Origin: Agromyces terreus
Lineage (GTDB): Bacteria > Actinomycetota > Actinomycetes > Actinomycetales > Microbacteriaceae
Direction of reading: 5' to 3'
DNA length: 64,000 nt
NCBI RefSeq assembly: GCF_009749465.1
Contig: NZ_WBIS01000005.1
Span: 124,001-188,000, forward strand
The position numbers and the translations under genes are program-made. The notes beneath the pieces were generated by a model that saw only the letters and a list, made by a program, of their open reading frames with translations, was not told the DNA's origin and ran no database searches. This document shows, one piece after another, positions 11,451 to 19,663 of this stretch; position 1 is the stretch's first letter, and every line of letters starts with the position of its first letter.

Positions 11451-12513
11451 CGGCGTAGACCTCGCCGTACGCCGTGCGCCGTGCGTCCTCGGTGAACCGG
11501 GACCGCACGTCGGCGGCGATGTCCGCCGCACTGCGACCGGCGTTCGCGGCGAGCACGCGTTCCACGCCGTCGGCGTACGCCGTGGCGGTGCGCTCGCCCA
11601 CGAGCACGCCGTCGGGCTCGCGCACGAACTCCGCCTGCTCGCCGACGTCGCCCACGACGACCGGCCGCCCGGCCGCGAGCGCCTCGGCGATCGCGACGCC
11701 GAACGTCTCGTGTTCGGTCGGCAGCACGAAGACGTCGGACTCGCCGAGCACGGCGCCGACCTCGTGCGGCGCGAGTCGGCCGCGGAACCGCACCCGGCCC
11801 TCGAGACCCGACTCGTGCACGAGCGCATCGAGCTCCCGGCGCATCGGCCCCTCCCCCACCCAGTCGAGCTGCACGTCGTGGCCGCGCCGCACGAGCTCGG
11901 CGGCGGCGGCGATCGCGAGGCCGGGGCCCTTGCGGGCGACGAGACCGCCCACGCCGACGAGACGGAGCAGGCCGTCGGGTTCGCGCCGCGGCACCGGTTC
12001 GGCGGTCGACGCGACCGCGTTCGGGATCACGGTGATCGGCCCACGTCGCGTCTCGCCGATCTTCGCCGCGAGCTGCCGACCGACCGCGACCACGACGTCG
12101 GGCCGCTCGAGCAGGCGCATGGTCGTCGGGATCGCCAGCCGCGCCCCGAGCGGAACCGTCGAGGGCGCCAGCAGGCCGGACCAGTGCTCGGTGTGCACCC
12201 ACGGCACGGACAGGTCGAGACGCCGGAAAGGCAGCAGGGTCGACGCCGCCATCGTGTGCACAAGGTCGATGCCCTCGAGACGTGGGCGCAGCCCGCGGCG
12301 GGCCGCCGCCACGCTCAGCGGATTCGCCGCGACCATCGGCACGTGGTGCACGGGCCAAGGAACCGCGACCGCGCCGGGACGGCGGTCGGATGACAGGTGC
12401 ACGACCTCCACCTCGTGCTCCCGGGCGATCAGGTCGATGTCGCGCTCGACGAACACGCCGGACTCGGGCGTCGCCGCCGTCGGCAGCCAGGTCGTGACGA
12501 CGAGCACTCTCAC
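11419..12513 (-). CDS. Family 4 glycosyltransferase
   Basis: The 364-residue product has the two-domain GT-B pattern of retaining GT4 enzymes. The N-terminus MRVLVVTTWLPTAATPESGVF carries the acceptor-domain signature. HTEHWSGLLAP lies near 115, GVGGLVARKGPGLAIAAA marks the start of the nucleotide-sugar domain, and LPTEHETFGVAIAEALAAGRPVVV is the E-x7-E motif near 275. It is cytoplasmic with no membrane spans. The GTG at 12513 follows a TACGGT -10 box (12520-12525) by six bases, so it looks leaderless, and it is divergent from wecB across a 66-base promoter region. It heads a two-gene unit with the GT2 gene at 10368-11450. Substrate unknown. Confidence 0.85.
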   Translation of the reverse strand: MRVLVVTTWLPTAATPESGVFVERDIDLIAREHEVEVVHLSSDRRPGAVAVPWPVHHVPMVAANPLSVAAARRGLRPRLEGIDLVHTMAASTLLPFRRLDLSVPWVHTEHWSGLLAPSTVPLGARLAIPTTMRLLERPDVVVAVGRQLAAKIGETRRGPITVIPNAVASTAEPVPRREPDGLLRLVGVGGLVARKGPGLAIAAAAELVRRGHDVQLDWVGEGPMRRELDALVHESGLEGRVRFRGRLAPHEVGAVLGESDVFVLPTEHETFGVAIAEALAAGRPVVVGDVGEQAEFVREPDGVLVGERTATAYADGVERVLAANAGRSAADIAADVRSRFTEDARRTAYGEVYADAGRSSRARG

Positions 12514-12579
12514 GGGTCGACCGTACCAGTCGGGTCTCGGGCGACGGCCCGAGGCATCCGTCGCCTAGAATCGAGCCCC
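12514..12579. promoter_or_regulatory. Divergent promoter region for GT4 gene and wecB
   Basis: Both genes have a TANNNT box spaced so that transcription would begin at the start codon: TACGGT on the minus strand (12520-12525) before the GTG at 12513, and TAGAAT on the plus strand (12566-12571) before the GTG at 12580. The 14-base string GTCGCCTAGAATCG around the second box recurs upstream of the acyltransferase gene near 17218. Confidence 0.6.
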
Positions 12580-13650
12580 GTGAAGGTCATCAGCGTCGTG
12601 GGCGCGCGCCCCCAGTTCGTCAAGCTCGCTCCGATCGCAAAGGCCGCCGCCGCGGCCGGCGTCGACCACGTCATCGTGCACACGGGCCAGCACTACGACC
12701 CGATGCTCTCCGACGTGTTCTTCGAAGACCTCGGCATCCCCGCGCCCGACGTGCACCTGGGCGTCGGTTCGGGCAGCCACGGGGTGCAAACCGGCGCGAT
12801 CCTCGGCGCGCTCGACGCCGTCTTCGACGAGCACGCCCCCGACTGGGTGCTCGTCTACGGCGACACGAACTCGACCCTCGCCGCGGCGGTCAGCGCGGTC
12901 AAGCTGCACCATCCGCTCGCCCACCTCGAGGCCGGTCTGCGCTCGTTCAACCGTCGCATGCCCGAGGAGCACAACCGGGTGCTCACCGACCACGCCGCCG
13001 ACCTCTGCCTCGCGCCGACCGAGGTCGCGATGGCGCATCTCGCCGACGAAGGGCTCGACGACCGTTCGGTGCTCGTCGGCGACGTCATGACCGATGTCCT
13101 CTTCGAGGTGCGCGACGCCGTCGCCGGCTCCTCCTCGGTGCTCGTCGACGAACTCGGCCTCACCCCCGGCGGGTTCCACGTCGCCACCATCCACCGCGCC
13201 GAGAACACCGACGACCCCGCACGCCTCGCCGAGATCGCCCGCGCGCTCGGCTCGCTCGAGCACCCCGTGATCCTCCTCGCGCACCCGCGGGTCGTCGCCA
13301 AGGCGGCCGCGCACGGCATCGAGCTCACCCAGGGCTCGCTCATCGCGCACGCCCCGCTCGCCTACCCCGACCTCATCGCCGCCGTGCTCGCCAGCCGCGG
13401 GGTCGTGACCGACTCCGGCGGACTCCAGAAGGAGGCGTTCCTCCTTCGCGTCCCCTGCACGACGGTGCGCCCCGAGACCGAGTGGGTCGAGACCGTCGAG
13501 CTCGGCTGGAACGTGCTCGCGAACACCTCCGACGAGATCGCCGCCGCCGTCGGCCGCCCGGCTCCGGAGCCGACGACCGCGGCACCCTACGGCGACGGCA
13601 AGGCGGCCGAGCGCGTCATCGCGACCCTCCTCGGCGCTGCCGGAGCCTGA
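12580..13650 (+). CDS. wecB: UDP-N-acetylglucosamine 2-epimerase (WecB/WbpI type)
   Basis: The 356-residue product belongs to the non-hydrolysing UDP-GlcNAc 2-epimerase family, which inverts C2 of UDP-GlcNAc or related sugars to the manno form. Visible marks are VVGARPQFVKLAP at the N-terminus, HTGQHYD, VYGDTNSTLAAA, HLEAGLRSFNRRMPEEHNR with acidic active-site residues, ATIHRAENTDD, and SGGLQKEAFLLRVPC at the nucleotide-binding C-terminal domain. The GTG at 12580 lies nine bases after a TAGAAT box, so I take a leaderless start; the in-frame extension to 12397 would run into the divergent GT4 gene. WecB makes UDP-ManNAc for WecC; the closely related WbpI works on UDP-diacetamido-glucuronic acid. 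Since the window also has WbpB, WbpE and WbpD homologues, either role is open. The stop codon is the first unit of a tandem array. Confidence 0.9.
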   Translation: MKVISVVGARPQFVKLAPIAKAAAAAGVDHVIVHTGQHYDPMLSDVFFEDLGIPAPDVHLGVGSGSHGVQTGAILGALDAVFDEHAPDWVLVYGDTNSTLAAAVSAVKLHHPLAHLEAGLRSFNRRMPEEHNRVLTDHAADLCLAPTEVAMAHLADEGLDDRSVLVGDVMTDVLFEVRDAVAGSSSVLVDELGLTPGGFHVATIHRAENTDDPARLAEIARALGSLEHPVILLAHPRVVAKAAAHGIELTQGSLIAHAPLAYPDLIAAVLASRGVVTDSGGLQKEAFLLRVPCTTVRPETEWVETVELGWNVLANTSDEIAAAVGRPAPEPTTAAPYGDGKAAERVIATLLGAAGA

Positions 13651-13735
13651 CGCGCTGCGGGGCCCGACGCGCTGCGGATGCCCGACGCGCCGCCGGGACC
13701 TGACGCGCTACGGGGCCAGACGCGCTGCCGCGTCA
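13648..13735. repeat. Tandem array, 17-18 bp unit, between convergent genes
   Basis: About four and a half copies of a unit close to YGACGCGCTGCGGGGCC start at 13648, 13665, 13683, 13701 and about 13718. The first unit contains the stop codon of wecB, and the last merges into the stop codon of the convergent glycosyltransferase gene (13733-13735), so the array fills the whole gap. Units differ at a few positions, so the array is degenerate. Two other short arrays with similar unit size lie next to stop codons at 43716 and 44188. Confidence 0.75.
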
Positions 13736-14860
13736 GCGCCCCGTGATGCCGTCGATCGCCCGTCGCCAGACGACGACCTGCGACTCCGCGGAGAGGTCGC
13801 GCGCGGCATCCGCCGACGCCGACTTGTACGCGGCGACCTGCGCGGGCGCGAGCCGTTCGATCTCGCGCACGAGCGCCGCGGTCGAGAAGTCGTCGGCGAC
13901 CGCGCCGATACCGCGCTCGCGCACCACCCGGGCCATCTCGGGCGACGGCCCGATGATCAGGCCGAGCCGGGCCTGCACGTAGTCGAAGAACTTGTTCGGC
14001 AGCGCCCACGTATTGTTGAAGTTGACGGGCGGGAGCACGTGCACGCCGACGTCGTAGGCGCTCAGCGTCTCGTTGAGCTCGTCGTACGGAACCGGGTCGT
14101 GCACCGTGATCCTCGCGTTCTGCCTCGCCTTCAGCGAATCGAGGTACGCGGGATCGTTGGGGGTGAGGTACAGGTCGAGCGTGCAGCCGCCGCTCGCCGC
14201 GTCGACGGCGTCGACGATGGTCATGATGTTGCGATCGTGGAGCGCCGCACCGCTGTGCACGAGCCGGATCGGATCGTGGACCGGCTGCGGCTCGCGCTCC
14301 ACGTAGGGCGCCGCGTTCGTGACGACGTCGGCGGCGACGCCGAACCGACGGCGGTACTCCTCGGCGATGCCCTGTCCGACCGTCGTGACGGAGGTCGCCT
14401 TCGTGACGAACGTGCGGCACATCCAGCGCATGAAGGGTCCGACGAACACGCGCCAACGGAGCAGATCCTCCTTCTGGCGGGGCGAGTACTCGTGGAGGTC
14501 GGCGTGCACGCCGCGCGAGGGGACCGACAGCGCGAGGCCGACCGCGTCGACGTCGTCGGCGAGGACCGCGTCGAACGATCGGCCCGCGAGCGCGCGCTTC
14601 GCCGCGACGACGGCCGGGTTCGACCAATAGGCGCTCCGGTACCGACGGGTCGCGACCCTGCCGCGGTCGTACCGCCAGACGGCGAGCTCGTCGGGGATCG
14701 AGAGGTGCTCGACCACGCCGTCGGGCGCGGGGCCGTGACCGCAGGTCGTCACGGCGTAGTCCTCGGCGAAGAGGCGCACCTGCTTGAGGACCCGCGCGTC
14801 GGCGGCGATGGGCGAGAACGACAGGATGAGCAGTCGCGGCCGCGCGTCCACGGCGCTCAC
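13733..14860 (-). CDS. GT4-like glycosyltransferase, tandem paralogue B
   Basis: The 375-residue product opens with LLILSFSPIAADARVLKQV, typical of GT-B glycosyltransferases that begin with a beta strand and a loop before the acceptor domain. It continues with VHADLHEYSPRQKEDLLRW, VTNAAPYVEREPQPV and, in the donor domain, HVLPPVNFNNTWALPNKFFDYVQARL, which resembles the E-x7-E region of GT4 enzymes and contains a conserved PNK. The GTG at 14860 overlaps the stop of the upstream paralogue (14857) as GTGA. The upstream copy has the same motifs in the same places, so this is a recent or maintained tandem duplication. It is cytoplasmic with no membrane spans. Donor and acceptor are unknown. Confidence 0.78.
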   Translation of the reverse strand: MSAVDARPRLLILSFSPIAADARVLKQVRLFAEDYAVTTCGHGPAPDGVVEHLSIPDELAVWRYDRGRVATRRYRSAYWSNPAVVAAKRALAGRSFDAVLADDVDAVGLALSVPSRGVHADLHEYSPRQKEDLLRWRVFVGPFMRWMCRTFVTKATSVTTVGQGIAEEYRRRFGVAADVVTNAAPYVEREPQPVHDPIRLVHSGAALHDRNIMTIVDAVDAASGGCTLDLYLTPNDPAYLDSLKARQNARITVHDPVPYDELNETLSAYDVGVHVLPPVNFNNTWALPNKFFDYVQARLGLIIGPSPEMARVVRERGIGAVADDFSTAALVREIERLAPAQVAAYKSASADAARDLSAESQVVVWRRAIDGITGR

Positions 14861-16005
14861 CGTGCGTGCCCGCCGGCCATGAGGCGGTCGACGCACTCGG
14901 CCCACACGGCGACCTGCGCCTCCGAGGAGAGCTCCCGTGCGTGACGGTCGGCGAGGCGCTTCCATTCGGCGACCGTCGAGGCGTCGAGATCCGAGACGAC
15001 CGCGGCCAGCGCCTGCGCGCCGAAGTCGGGCGTCACCGCGCCGAGGCGGTACGCGCCGACCACCTTCGCCATCTCGGCCGAGGGGCCGACGATGACGCCG
15101 AGCCGCGCCTGGACGTAGTCGAAGATCTTGTTCGGGAGGGCCCACTCGTTGTTGAAGTTGACCGGCGGGAGGAGGTGCACGCCCGCGTCGTACCCGTTCA
15201 GCGTCGAGACGAGGTCGCGGTAGGGAACCGGCTCGCGCACGCGCACCCACTGCGAGGACTCGGCTCGCGCCTTGAGCCGATCGAGCAGTCCGGGATCGTT
15301 CGGGGTCAGGAACAGGTCGAGCGTCGCGGCTCCCCCGGCCGCGTCGACGCCCTCGACGAGCGCCGCCAGATTCCGGTTCTCGAGGCAGGCCCCGCTGTGC
15401 ACGAGGCGGATGGGATCGCCGACCGGCACCGGTGCGAGATCGGCGTACGGCGCCGCGTTGGTGACGATGACCGGAGCGAACCCGAACTGCCGCTCATACT
15501 CGCGCGCGAGCCCCTCGCTCACCGTCGACCACGAGGACGCCTTCGCGACGAAGCTCCGGCACAACCAGTCGTAATAGGGCTTGATGCGCGCAAGCCAGGC
15601 GGGGATCTCCTCGTGGAGCCGCGGCGAGTACTCGTGGAGGTCGGCGTGCACGCCGTGGGGCGGGCGCAGCCCGAGGGCGATCGGAACCGATTCGACGTCG
15701 TTCGCGATGGCCGCGTCGACCTTCAGCCCCGCGAGCGCCGTCCGCGCCCAGCGCACCGCCGAGAGCCGTTCGTACGCGCGCCGATACCAGTGCAGGGTGA
15801 TGAGCCGCCCGTCGAGATCGTCGATGCGCACGTCGTCGGGCACGCGGACGTGGTCGGCGACGCCCGGCGGGGCCTCGCCGTAGCCGCAGGTCACGACGTC
15901 GTAGCGGGCGGAGAACTCGACGACCTGCTTCAGCACTCTCGCGTCGGCCGCGATCGGCGAGAACGACAGGATCAGCAACCGTCGGCGGGGAGTCTGCTGG
16001 TTCAC
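14857..16005 (-). CDS. GT4-like glycosyltransferase, tandem paralogue A
   Basis: The 382-residue product carries LLILSFSPIAADARVLKQV right after MNQQTPRRR, then VHADLHEYSPRLHEEIPAW, VTNAAPYADLAPVPV and HLLPPVNFNNEWALPNKIFDYVQ, matching the downstream gene block for block. I chose the GTG at 16005 because the conserved N-terminus follows at once and longer starts would run into the upstream GT2 gene; its ribosome site is weak. The downstream paralogue begins within its stop codon, so the two are probably made together, perhaps adding successive sugars of one repeat unit. The HEYSP motif with a histidine in the acceptor domain is shared by both. The family is inferred from fold-level motifs, without a known close relative. 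Confidence 0.76.
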   Translation of the reverse strand: MNQQTPRRRLLILSFSPIAADARVLKQVVEFSARYDVVTCGYGEAPPGVADHVRVPDDVRIDDLDGRLITLHWYRRAYERLSAVRWARTALAGLKVDAAIANDVESVPIALGLRPPHGVHADLHEYSPRLHEEIPAWLARIKPYYDWLCRSFVAKASSWSTVSEGLAREYERQFGFAPVIVTNAAPYADLAPVPVGDPIRLVHSGACLENRNLAALVEGVDAAGGAATLDLFLTPNDPGLLDRLKARAESSQWVRVREPVPYRDLVSTLNGYDAGVHLLPPVNFNNEWALPNKIFDYVQARLGVIVGPSAEMAKVVGAYRLGAVTPDFGAQALAAVVSDLDASTVAEWKRLADRHARELSSEAQVAVWAECVDRLMAGGHAR

Positions 16006-16042
16006 GGGGCATCCGTTTCGGTGGAGGGAAGGGTCGACACGA

Positions 16043-17122
16043 TCACGGCCAGGTCCGGTATCTGAGGAAGCGCCGGAGCGTGCCCTCCCGATCGAAGGCG
16101 AGGAGCGGATTGCGCGGGAGGAGCTGGTCGAACCGCCCGGCGCCGCCGTGCGCGCGCGCAGCGGCCAGCACGGAACCGGCATCGAAGGGCACCGCGGCGA
16201 GCGAATCGAGGATCCGCCGATCCGCGCGCGCGAACGGGCGCATCGCCCGCGGTGCGAGCGCCGTCGCGGCGCGGGTGAACTCGCCGTACGCCGCGAGATC
16301 GCCGTCCGGAACCGCCCCTGCGCCCTCGATGCGGCGCAGCACGGCGCCGAGGACGTGGATGCGAAGGAGCTTGATCACGAGGCTGTTCCTCGCAGCCGAC
16401 GCCGACGCGCGAACCCAGTCGCGGCCGATCAGGCGGCGCACGGCCTCCAGCTCGATCTCAGCCGGGCGCGGCGTCGTCGTGACCCGCGCCTCGGCATCGG
16501 CCCCGATCACGTACGACGGCGCCGCGGGATGGAAGTCGACACGGGCATCGGAGAACCACAGCCGGGCCGAGAACTCGAGGTCCTCGCCGGACGCGAGCCC
16601 CGGCGTGAGCTCGAGGCTCAGCTCGTCGAGCAGTCCGCGCCGCAGGAACGCGAGCGGCGCGCTCCGGTAGGCCAGTCGATCGCGGACGGCGTCCAGCGAC
16701 CTGACACGGCCCTTCCTGGCGAGCGGGTTGCGCAGCATCTCCCCGCCCTGATGGCGCAACGGCAGGATCAACGCGTCGGGCGCGTCCGCCTCGAGCAGGC
16801 GAGCGGATGCCTCGACCGCGCCGGGCTCGAGGAAGTCGTCGGACCCCATGATGGCCACGTAGTCGGCCGACGCCGAACGCAGCCCGTGCATGAACGGACC
16901 GGTCGGCGACGGCACGCCGTCGGAGAACTCGAGCCACTCGACCGGCGCATCCGCGAACTCCGCACGCGCGACCTCGAAGGCGGCGGACGCGATGCCGTGG
17001 CAGACGACGAGCACCCGGACGCCGGCGACGGCGTCGTGCAGTACCGAGCGCACCGCGCGCGTCACCGGGCGCGAGGGGTCGTGCACCGCGATGACGACGT
17101 CGATCGTGGGCGCGATTGGCAT
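16043..17122 (-). CDS. Family 2 glycosyltransferase, paralogue of 10368-11450
   Basis: The 359-residue product starts IDVVIAVHDPSRPVTRAVRS and keeps the GT-A marks VLVVCHG, SPTGPFMHGLRSASADYVAIMGSDDFLEPGAVEAS with GSDD near residue 100, VRDRLAYRSAPLAFL and TPGLASGEDLEFSARLWFSD. The order and spacing match the gene at 10368-11450, so these two are paralogues separated by 4.6 kb. I chose the ATG at 17122 because a GAGAGA ribosome site lies about nine bases upstream; a longer GTG start at 17194 would add a basic tail and intrude on the divergent promoter. It is followed by the two GT4-like paralogues in the same direction (gap 37 bases), so the three probably form one transcript. Confidence 0.8.
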   Translation of the reverse strand: MPIAPTIDVVIAVHDPSRPVTRAVRSVLHDAVAGVRVLVVCHGIASAAFEVARAEFADAPVEWLEFSDGVPSPTGPFMHGLRSASADYVAIMGSDDFLEPGAVEASARLLEADAPDALILPLRHQGGEMLRNPLARKGRVRSLDAVRDRLAYRSAPLAFLRRGLLDELSLELTPGLASGEDLEFSARLWFSDARVDFHPAAPSYVIGADAEARVTTTPRPAEIELEAVRRLIGRDWVRASASAARNSLVIKLLRIHVLGAVLRRIEGAGAVPDGDLAAYGEFTRAATALAPRAMRPFARADRRILDSLAAVPFDAGSVLAAARAHGGAGRFDQLLPRNPLLAFDREGTLRRFLRYRTWP

Positions 17123-17223
17123 GATGTGCATTCTCTCAGCACGCTTCCCGGCCGCCAAACTCCCGTGCGGGCGCAAGGCGGGGACGCTCCGCACCGAGGT
17201 CGGAGACGGCGCCGCGTGTCGCC

Positions 17224-17229
17224 TAGAAT
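17224..17229 (+). promoter_or_regulatory. -10 box of the acyltransferase gene and its leader
   Basis: TAGAAT inside the string GTCGCCTAGAATCG, which is identical to the promoter core of wecB. It is nine bases before a GTG (17238) that opens a 14-codon frame and about 46 bases before the TTG of the acyltransferase gene. Confidence 0.5.
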
Positions 17230-17237
17230 CGCTGACT

Positions 17238-17282
17238 GTGATCAGCGTCGGGACCTCCCTGACGGAGGTGCGCGTTGGCTAG
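17238..17282 (+). CDS. Putative 14-residue leaderless leader peptide
   Basis: A frame of 14 codons (MISVGTSLTEVRVG) starts at a GTG placed where transcription from the TAGAAT box at 17224 should begin. It ends in a TAG at 17280-17282 that overlaps the TTG start of the acyltransferase gene (17275), in the arrangement TTGGCTAG. The ribosome site GGAGG for the TTG lies inside this small frame. That layout would let a terminating ribosome restart on the main gene. The peptide has no run of a single amino acid, so amino-acid-sensing attenuation is not suggested. The call rests on position only and could be chance. Confidence 0.35.
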   Translation: MISVGTSLTEVRVG

Positions 17283-18444
17283 CACCCCCGTGGGCGTCGT
17301 CGACGGTTCCCGGCGCCTCGACTCCCTCACCGGACTGCGCTGGTGGGCGGCGTTCGCCGTCTTCGGCCACCACATGCTGAACTTCGTCCCGCTCCCCGGA
17401 GCCGCGGTCATCTCGCTCGGCCATTTCGGCGTCGCGTTCTTCTTCGTCCTCTCGGGGTTCGTCCTCACCTGGTCGGCGCGGGCCACGACGACGATGCCGA
17501 CGTTCTGGTGGCGCCGTTTCGCGCGCATCTACCCCGCGAACCTCGTCGCGCTGCTCATCGCCATCCCGGTCTTCTACAGCTTCGCGCCCGACCCCGCGCA
17601 ATGGTGGGTGAAGCCGTTCGATCTCGGCATCCTGCTGCTGTCGGTGTTCCTCCTCCAGGGCTGGTCGCGTGATCCCGTGATCCTCTTCTCGGGCAATCCC
17701 GCCGCCTGGACGCTCACCTGCGAGGCGTTCTTCTACGCGCTGCATCCGTTCATCAACCGCGTCCTCCTCCCCCTCCGCCTGCGCGGCTCGCTCATCGCGG
17801 CGGGCATCGTCGTCGTCGTGATGTTCGCGTACCGCGCCTCCGTGATGGCCTGGCCCGGGTCCTGGGCGGCCCAACTCCCCCTGCCGGTCTCGCGGCTCTC
17901 GGAGTTCGTGCTCGGCATGTGCCTCGCCAGCGCCATGCTCGCCGGCTGGCGGGTGCGGGTGAAGCCGATCGCCTGCTACGTCCTCGGCGGCGCCTTCCTC
18001 GTCTGGATCGGCATCTCGGGGCACCGGGAGTCGGTGGATGCCGTGACCCGCTTCTTCCTCTCGACCTCGAACGAGTGGATCGTGATGCTCTGCGCCATCA
18101 CGATCGCCGCCGTCGCGCGTCGCGACCTCGTCGGCGGGTTCTCCCTCCTCCGCTCCAAGCTGCTGGTCATGCTCGGCGACTGGTCGTACGCGTTCTACCT
18201 CGTGCACGCCACGATCATCTACGCGCTGCTCGCCGTTGTTGGTCGCCAGCCCGCCGGCTGGGGCGCGCTGGGATGGACGGCGCTGCTGCTGATCCTCTCG
18301 CTCGCGGCGGCCGCGGCCCTCCACATCTGGATCGAGCGCCCGTTCGAACGACGGATGCGCCGGTGGTGGGACGATCGGCAGCGTCGACGCCGCTCCGATC
18401 CGACGGCAGCCCGGCAGGCGAAAGCGGACGCCCCCGTCGGCTAA
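17275..18444 (+). CDS. Acyltransferase 3 family membrane protein (OafA type)
   Basis: The 389-residue product has about ten membrane helices. It carries the acyltransferase 3 (PF01757) marks RLDSLTGLRWWAAFAVFGHHML with the catalytic His region near residue 35, FGVAFFFVLSGFVLTW, and RFARIYPANLVALL. These enzymes move acetyl or other acyl groups from the cytoplasm onto sugars of surface polysaccharides. The start is a TTG with a GGAGG site six bases upstream. The C-terminal tail is basic and hydrophilic and has no SGNH extension. The gene converges with a glycosyltransferase gene, seven bases between stops. It probably O-acylates the glycan made by this locus. Confidence 0.88.
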   Translation: MASTPVGVVDGSRRLDSLTGLRWWAAFAVFGHHMLNFVPLPGAAVISLGHFGVAFFFVLSGFVLTWSARATTTMPTFWWRRFARIYPANLVALLIAIPVFYSFAPDPAQWWVKPFDLGILLLSVFLLQGWSRDPVILFSGNPAAWTLTCEAFFYALHPFINRVLLPLRLRGSLIAAGIVVVVMFAYRASVMAWPGSWAAQLPLPVSRLSEFVLGMCLASAMLAGWRVRVKPIACYVLGGAFLVWIGISGHRESVDAVTRFFLSTSNEWIVMLCAITIAAVARRDLVGGFSLLRSKLLVMLGDWSYAFYLVHATIIYALLAVVGRQPAGWGALGWTALLLILSLAAAAALHIWIERPFERRMRRWWDDRQRRRRSDPTAARQAKADAPVG

Positions 18445-18451
18445 CCGTGCC

Positions 18452-19657
18452 TCACGGTCGGGGCGGGAGCACGCCCTCGGGGTCGACCCCGAGGAATCCG
18501 CTGAGCGCGGCCGCGGATGCGCGGCCGTCGTGCACCTCGCGGACGAACTCGATGCCGCGCTCGGCCCTTGCGGGAGCGCCGGGGTCGGCGACGAGTTCGC
18601 GGATGACGCGCTCGACGGATGCCCCGGTCGACTCGACGATCGGCAGTTCGCGCCCGGTGCGCTCCAGGACGGCGCGGCGCACCTCGTCGGCCACGTGCCC
18701 GACGACGATGCGCCCGGCGGAAAGCGCCTCGCAGGCGGCGACGCCGTAGTCGCCGATCCGGAACTGGTCGAGCACGATGTCGGCGTTGCGGTACACGTCG
18801 GGCATCTCGGCGGCCGGAACCCCCTCGACCCTGCGGTACTCGATCGTCCCCTCGTCGTGCAGGCGGGTCAGCACCGGGTCGACGAGATCGGATCCCTTCA
18901 TGCGACCGCTCGAGGGCGCGTGCGCGACGACCGGGCGCTCCCGCCGCATCGGCGGCGGTCCGCCGGCCCACGCATCGACGTCGACGACGACCGGGAGCCA
19001 TTGCGCCGCCGGGAGGTCCTCGAGCAGCCCGAGCGTCGAGATGAAGACCGGCTGCCCGAGCCGCTCGAGGAGCGCGAGGTGACGGGCGGCCTGCCGTTCG
19101 AAGACGGCGACCTGATCCCATTCGGGGTCGGCGAATGGGGAATCCGGATGCCTCGCCGCGTGCCGGCTCGGAAGGCGGACATCGCTCCCGTGGGCGAGCA
19201 TGGCGACGCCGATGCCGCGGCCGACGAGGCCGCGGACCTGCTGCTCGACGGTCTGGTCGTACACGCGCCCGAACGGGTGCCGTTCGGCCTCGACCAGCAC
19301 GTGGCCGAACCCGGTCCGAACCGCGTCGAGCTGCGCCGCCTGCCAGCTGCGCGAGAGGACGTACGCGGAGGCGGGCACGACCTGGTCGACCGGGTACCCG
19401 AACTCGGTGCCGATGCGGTACGCCATGCTCACCGCCCCCACGCCGGGGAGCCGCTCGGCGGCGCGGGCCCACTGCCACCCCTGGCCGGCGAAGTTCACGG
19501 GCGCGATGAACAGTCGGACCGGCGTGGCCGGGGCCTCGGCGACCGGGAGCGCATGCCGGTCGTAGCGCAGGCGCGCCGGAAGGATGCGGGTGAGCAGCGA
19601 CTCCGGCACGAAGCGCGAGAATCGGCCCGCGAGCGCCCCGACCCCCTTCGGCAGCAT
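18452..19657 (-). CDS. Glycosyltransferase-like protein (GT-B), paralogue of 21590-22774
   Basis: The 401-residue product has a GT-B-like two-domain pattern. The N-terminal half has PVRLFIAPVNFAGQGWQWARAAERLPGVGAV and MLAHGSDVRLPSRHAARH. The C-terminal half has VVAHAPSSGRMKGSD, then DIVLDQFRIGDYGVAACEALSAGRIVVGHV, which fits the donor-binding acidic motif. The gene at 21590-22774 shows the same segments (NSAGQGFAWARAAERLPGVGAV, LAHGSDIRLPNRHA, HAPSRAVVKGTDAI, LEQFRIGTYSVAAVEAMAAGRVVVGHV), so the two are paralogues lying either side of an ABC exporter gene. The ATG at 19657 is six bases beyond the exporter stop. It is cytoplasmic; substrate unknown. Confidence 0.72.
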   Translation of the reverse strand: MLPKGVGALAGRFSRFVPESLLTRILPARLRYDRHALPVAEAPATPVRLFIAPVNFAGQGWQWARAAERLPGVGAVSMAYRIGTEFGYPVDQVVPASAYVLSRSWQAAQLDAVRTGFGHVLVEAERHPFGRVYDQTVEQQVRGLVGRGIGVAMLAHGSDVRLPSRHAARHPDSPFADPEWDQVAVFERQAARHLALLERLGQPVFISTLGLLEDLPAAQWLPVVVDVDAWAGGPPPMRRERPVVAHAPSSGRMKGSDLVDPVLTRLHDEGTIEYRRVEGVPAAEMPDVYRNADIVLDQFRIGDYGVAACEALSAGRIVVGHVADEVRRAVLERTGRELPIVESTGASVERVIRELVADPGAPARAERGIEFVREVHDGRASAAALSGFLGVDPEGVLPPRP

Positions 19658-19663
19658 CGGCGA

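Noticed and set aside
13648-13735. CRISPR array
   Set aside because: The units are direct tandem copies of 17-18 bp with no unique spacers and no cas genes nearby. The same holds for the arrays at 43716 and 44188.
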